From assembly GCF_013205025.1 (NCBI RefSeq), contig NZ_JABMLE010000003.1:124001-188000 (forward strand): a DNA stretch of 64,000 nucleotides, given 5' to 3'. The notes under the pieces were generated by a model. That model had not been told where the DNA came from. It was given only the letters and a program-made list of their open reading frames with translations, and did not search any database. A program made the position numbers and the translations under genes. This stretch comes from Rathayibacter sp. VKM Ac-2857 (GTDB taxonomy: Bacteria; Actinomycetota; Actinomycetes; Actinomycetales; Microbacteriaceae). This document shows, one piece after another, positions 60,644 through 64,000 of the stretch. Positions within the stretch are counted from its first letter, which is position 1. Every line of letters begins with the position of its first letter.

Positions 60644-62185
60644 TTGGCCAGTCCCATCCTCATCATGCGCGACATCGTCAAGGAGTTCGGCGGCGGCGTC
60701 CGCGCCCTCGACGGCGTCTCGCTCTCGGTCCAGCCGGGCGAGGTCCACGCCATCTGCGGCGAGAACGGCGCCGGCAAGTCGACGCTCATGAAGGTCCTCT
60801 CGGGCGTCTACCCCGTCGGCAGCTTCGAGGGCTCGATCGAGTTCGAGGGCCGCCAGGCGCAGTACCGCTCGATCAACGACAGCGAGTCCGACGGCGTCGT
60901 CATCATCCACCAGGAGCTCGCGCTGAGCCCCTACCTCTCGATCGCCGAGAACATCTTCCTCGGCAACGAGAAGTCCACCCGCGGCGTCATCGACTGGAAC
61001 GCCACGAACGCGGAGGCGGCCAAGCTGCTCGCCCGCGTCGGCCTCGCCGAGAGCCCGGCCACGAAGATCCTCGAGCTGGGCGTCGGCAAGCAGCAGCTCG
61101 TCGAGATCGCCAAGGCCCTCGCGAAGGAGGTGAAGCTCCTCATCCTCGACGAGCCCACCGCCGCACTCAACGACGAGGACAGCGACCACCTGCTCGGCCT
61201 GATCGACCAGCTGCGCCGCCAGGGCATCACCTGCATCATCATCAGCCACAAGCTGAAGGAGATCCGCGCCATCGCAGACACCGTGACGATCATCCGCGAC
61301 GGCCGCACCATCGAGAGCTTCGCGATGGCCGGCGAGGACGCCTCCGAGAGCCGCATCATCCGCGCGATGGTCGGCCGCGACCTCAACAGCATGTTCCCGC
61401 CGCGCGATCCGCAGATCGGCGAGGAGAAGCTCCGCGTCGAGAACTGGACGGTCCACCACCCGGTGGACATCAACAGGGTGGTCGTCGAGAACGCCTCCTT
61501 CACCGTGCGCGCCGGCGAGATCGTCGGCTTCGCGGGCCTGATGGGCGCTGGACGCACCGAGCTCGCGATGAGCATCTTCGGCCGCAGCTACGGCACCGGC
61601 ATCTCGGGCCGCGTCTTCAAGGACGGCAAGGAGATCCAGACCCGGACCGTCGACGAGGCCATCCGCAACGGCCTCGCCTACGCGACCGAGGACCGCAAGC
61701 GCTACGGCCTCAACCTGATCGGCGACATCACGGTCAACGTGTCGGCCGCCGCGCTCTCGAGGCTCGCCCGGCTCGGCGTGATCGACAAGCACCGCGAGTA
61801 CAAGGTCGCCGACTCGTACCGCTCGAAGATGAACATCAAGGCCCCGAGCGTCTCGGCCGTCACCGGCAAGCTCTCGGGCGGCAACCAGCAGAAGGTCGTC
61901 CTCTCGAAGTGGATCTTCTCCGGCCCGGACGTGCTGATCCTCGACGAGCCCACCCGGGGCATCGACGTGGGAGCCAAGTACGAGATCTACGGCATCATCA
62001 ACGAGCTCGCGGCCCAGGGCAAGGCGGTCGTCGTCATCTCGTCCGAGCTGCCCGAGCTGATCGGGCTGGCCGACCGGATCTACACCATCTCCGAGGGGCG
62101 CATCACGGGCGAGATCGACCGTGCCGACGCCACCCAGGAGCACCTCATGCACTACATGACCGCCGGAAAGGAACAGGCCCGATGA
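60644..62185 (+). CDS. mmsA: Monosaccharide ABC transporter ATP-binding protein (MmsA/GguA-like)
   Basis: A 513-residue protein with two tandem ABC domains, as in ribose/xylose transporters. First: Walker [10 protein letters not shown], signature degraded to [15 protein letters not shown], Walker [12 protein letters not shown]. Second: a degenerate Walker [10 protein letters not shown] and intact [14 protein letters not shown] and [15 protein letters not shown] at 60644 has GTGAGG six bases upstream; ATG at 60665 is an alternative. It powers uptake with the downstream permease, whose ATG overlaps by four bases. Confidence 0.93.
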   Translation: MASPILIMRDIVKEFGGGVRALDGVSLSVQPGEVHAICGENGAGKSTLMKVLSGVYPVGSFEGSIEFEGRQAQYRSINDSESDGVVIIHQELALSPYLSIAENIFLGNEKSTRGVIDWNATNAEAAKLLARVGLAESPATKILELGVGKQQLVEIAKALAKEVKLLILDEPTAALNDEDSDHLLGLIDQLRRQGITCIIISHKLKEIRAIADTVTIIRDGRTIESFAMAGEDASESRIIRAMVGRDLNSMFPPRDPQIGEEKLRVENWTVHHPVDINRVVVENASFTVRAGEIVGFAGLMGAGRTELAMSIFGRSYGTGISGRVFKDGKEIQTRTVDEAIRNGLAYATEDRKRYGLNLIGDITVNVSAAALSRLARLGVIDKHREYKVADSYRSKMNIKAPSVSAVTGKLSGGNQQKVVLSKWIFSGPDVLILDEPTRGIDVGAKYEIYGIINELAAQGKAVVVISSELPELIGLADRIYTISEGRITGEIDRADATQEHLMHYMTAGKEQAR

Positions 62186-63411
62186 GCGCCACGACCACGA
62201 CAGCCCCGAGCGGCACGCCGGCGACCACGCCGTCGACGCCGCCCAAGCGCGCACGCCGACTGAACATCAACCTCCGCCAGTACGGCATCCTCGCCGCGCT
62301 CGCGATCATCATCCTGCTCTTCCAGGCCCTGACGGGCGGCCGCCTCCTGCTGCCGGGCAACGTCAACAACCTGATCCAGCAGAACGCCTACGTGCTGATC
62401 CTCGCGATCGGCATGGTGATGGTGATCATCGCCGGCCACATCGACCTCTCGGTCGGCTCGGTCGTCGCCATGGTCGGCGCCATCTCCGCGATCGCGATGA
62501 ACAACTGGGGCCTGCCCTGGTGGGCCGCCGTGATCGTCGCCCTGGTCACCGGCGCCGCCGTCGGCGCCTGGCAGGGGTTCTGGGTCGCCTTCGTCGGCAT
62601 ACCGGCGTTCATCGTGACCCTCGCGGGCATGCTGATCTTCCGCGGCTTCACCCTCGTGCTGCTCACCGGCGGCACGATCAACGGCCTCCCGACCGAGTTC
62701 ACCGCGATCGGCGCCGGCTGGCTGCCGGGAGTCCTCGGCGGCATCGCCGGCCGCGACGCCCTCACCCTGCTGCTCGGGCTCCTCGTCTGCGTCGCCCTCG
62801 TGGTGCAGCAGGTGCGCACCCGCGCCACGCTGCGCCGTCTCGAGCTCCCGCGCGAGCCGATCGCCTCCTTCTACGTGAAGGCCGTCGTCGCGGTCGTCGC
62901 GATCATGGCCCTCGCCTGGCTGCTCGCCGGCTACAGCGGCACGCCGATCATCCTGATCGTGCTCGCCGTGCTGATCCTCGCCTACAGCTTCGTGCTCGGG
63001 CGGACGGTCTTCGGCCGCCACATCTACGCGATGGGCGGCAACCTGTTCGCCGCGATGATGTCGGGCGTGAAGACGAAGTGGGTCAACTTCTTCATCTTCG
63101 TCAACATGGGTGCGCTGGCCGGAGTCGCCGGCATCGTGAGCACGGCCCGCGCGGGCGGCGCCGTCGCCTCCGCCGGTCAGAACTACGAGCTCGACGCGAT
63201 CGCTGCGGTCTTCATCGGCGGCGCGGCCGTCCAGGGCGGCGTCGGCACCGTGGTCGGCGCGGTCATCGGCGGTCTCGTGATGGGCGTGCTCAACATGGGC
63301 CTGTCCATCCTCTCCGTCGACGCCGCCTGGCAGATGGCGATCAAGGGCTTCGTGCTCCTGCTGGCCGTCGCGTTCGACATCTTCAACAAGAGGCGGGCGG
63401 GCGGGCGCTAG
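62182..63411 (+). CDS. mmsB: Monosaccharide ABC transporter permease (MmsB/GguB-like)
   Basis: A 409-residue permease of about 10 helices. [22 protein letters not shown] (about 75-96) and [24 protein letters not shown] near the C-terminus mark the ribose/xylose permease family, and [31 protein letters not shown] is the EAA-like coupling region. ATG at 62182 overlaps the ATPase stop. A GC-rich hairpin follows before the ROK regulator. Confidence 0.93.
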   Translation: MSATTTTAPSGTPATTPSTPPKRARRLNINLRQYGILAALAIIILLFQALTGGRLLLPGNVNNLIQQNAYVLILAIGMVMVIIAGHIDLSVGSVVAMVGAISAIAMNNWGLPWWAAVIVALVTGAAVGAWQGFWVAFVGIPAFIVTLAGMLIFRGFTLVLLTGGTINGLPTEFTAIGAGWLPGVLGGIAGRDALTLLLGLLVCVALVVQQVRTRATLRRLELPREPIASFYVKAVVAVVAIMALAWLLAGYSGTPIILIVLAVLILAYSFVLGRTVFGRHIYAMGGNLFAAMMSGVKTKWVNFFIFVNMGALAGVAGIVSTARAGGAVASAGQNYELDAIAAVFIGGAAVQGGVGTVVGAVIGGLVMGVLNMGLSILSVDAAWQMAIKGFVLLLAVAFDIFNKRRAGGR

Positions 63412-63433
63412 CCTTCTCTCCTCCCTGCACCGT

Positions 63434-63475
63434 GCTCGGGCGCGTGCTCTCTCCGCGGAGGGCCCGCGCCCGAGC
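63434..63475. terminator. Hairpin between mmsB and the ROK regulator
   Basis: GCTCGGGCGCG (63434-63444) pairs with CGCGCCCGAGC (63465-63475) around a 20-base loop that itself holds CTC-CGCG-GAG. No T tract. It may lower expression of the regulator relative to the transporter. Confidence 0.6.
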
Positions 63476-63522
63476 GCATCCCCGGACCGGTGCCCCACCG
63501 CGCCGACGAGAGGCTGAGCAGC

Positions 63523-64000
63523 ATGGCAGGAGCGGTCGGAGCGTCGAGCAACGCTCTGCTCCGTCGGCACAACCTCGCCGCCATCGCGACCCTGGTGCAC
63601 CGCTCCGGACCGATCAGCCGGGCCGAACTGGGCCGCCTGACCGGCCTGAACCGGTCGGCGGTCGCCAACCTCGTCGGCGAGCTGAGCGAGCTCGGCTGGG
63701 TCGAGGAGGAGACCACGGCCTCCGACGGCCGCATCGGCCGCCCGAGCGCGACCGTCGTCCCCGGCCGCACGTCCGCCGTGGTCGGCGTCCATCTCGACAC
63801 CGACGCGATCATCGTCGGGCTCGTCGGCCTGCACGGCGAGCTCCTCCGCCGCGTCCGCTTCGACACCCCGAAGCCGGCGAGCCCCGCGACCGTGGTCCGC
63901 GTGGTCAGCGGCATCGTCGCCGGCTTCCGCGCGGAACGCGAGACCCACCGCGTCCTTCTCGGCGCCGGCGTCGCCGTGCCGGGCCTCGTGCAGGCCGACT
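63523..64000 (+). CDS. ROK-family transcriptional regulator, 3' end beyond the window
   Basis: The first 159 residues of a ROK repressor. The winged helix reads RHNLAAIATLVHRSGPISRAELGRLTGLNRSAVANLVGELSELGWVEE (about 16-62), then the sugar-kinase-like domain starts VVGVHLDTDAIIVGLVGLHGELLRRVRF and reaches LLGAGVAVPGLV. RBS GAGAGG lies nine bases before the ATG. Its place after the ChvE/MmsAB genes suggests it controls that operon in response to the imported sugar. Confidence 0.9.
   Translation, partial: MAGAVGASSNALLRRHNLAAIATLVHRSGPISRAELGRLTGLNRSAVANLVGELSELGWVEEETTASDGRIGRPSATVVPGRTSAVVGVHLDTDAIIVGLVGLHGELLRRVRFDTPKPASPATVVRVVSGIVAGFRAERETHRVLLGAGVAVPGLVQAD

Overview
The window is very GC-rich and gene-dense, with no rRNA, tRNA, CRISPR array, prophage or transposase gene that I can see. 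An Lsr2 nucleoid protein, the mismatch endonuclease NucS, many GTG starts, abundant leaderless-type promoters (a TAnnnT box six or seven bases before the start codon), a DUF7882-type protein and GTGA/ATGA gene overlaps all point to an actinobacterium. Microbacteriaceae is the best fit, perhaps Rathayibacter or a close relative; the genus is a guess.

Layout. 1-5.5 kb: a truncated M13 metallopeptidase, an NmrA-type oxidoreductase divergent from an HxlR regulator with an operator-like inverted repeat between them, and a PhoX phosphatase preceded by a PHO-box-like direct repeat and ending in a sortase-type tail. 5.5-10.2 kb: a PspC-fused histidine kinase/LuxR response regulator pair divergent from a second PspC membrane protein and a small membrane partner. 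10.4-12.1 kb: a CPA1 Na+/H+ antiporter. 12.3-27.5 kb: an exopolysaccharide locus with a chain-length regulator/tyrosine-kinase-like protein, an O-antigen-ligase-like polymerase, a flippase, a condensation-type acyltransferase, three glycosyltransferases, a membrane protein and a 1755-residue secreted modular glycoside hydrolase. 27.8-34 kb: small metabolic genes, a MATE exporter, and a LacI regulator divergent from an MFS/SDR pair.

34-46 kb: an alpha/beta-hydrolase-like protein lacking the usual nucleophile serine, NucS, Lsr2, SseB-like and HAD proteins, a LysM lipoprotein, a MarR regulator flanked by DUF7882 and ABC-F genes with CTAG-type operators on both sides, an ECF42-like sigma factor with its DGPF/YCII partner, and an mtnN-luxS-DUF1801 operon. 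46-54 kb: a complete kdp potassium-uptake operon (small ORF, kdpF, A, B, C, D, E) with a probable KdpE-type tandem repeat placed over the -35 region. 54-59 kb: an AraC regulator, a secreted GH18 chitinase-like enzyme, a DM13 lipoprotein with a DoxX membrane partner, and a Tat-exported protein. 59-64 kb: a ChvE/MmsAB-type monosaccharide ABC transporter followed by a ROK regulator cut by the window edge.

The most striking non-coding feature is a family of about 25 palindromic intergenic repeats in five clusters. In four clusters two different half-elements flank a conserved spacer, forming a unit of about 130 bp, and one of those units is inverted as a whole. This looks like a MITE- or BIME-like non-autonomous element. 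A second, smaller repeat family lies at about 1.5 kb and 49.2 kb, with a degenerate relative at about 28.2 kb.
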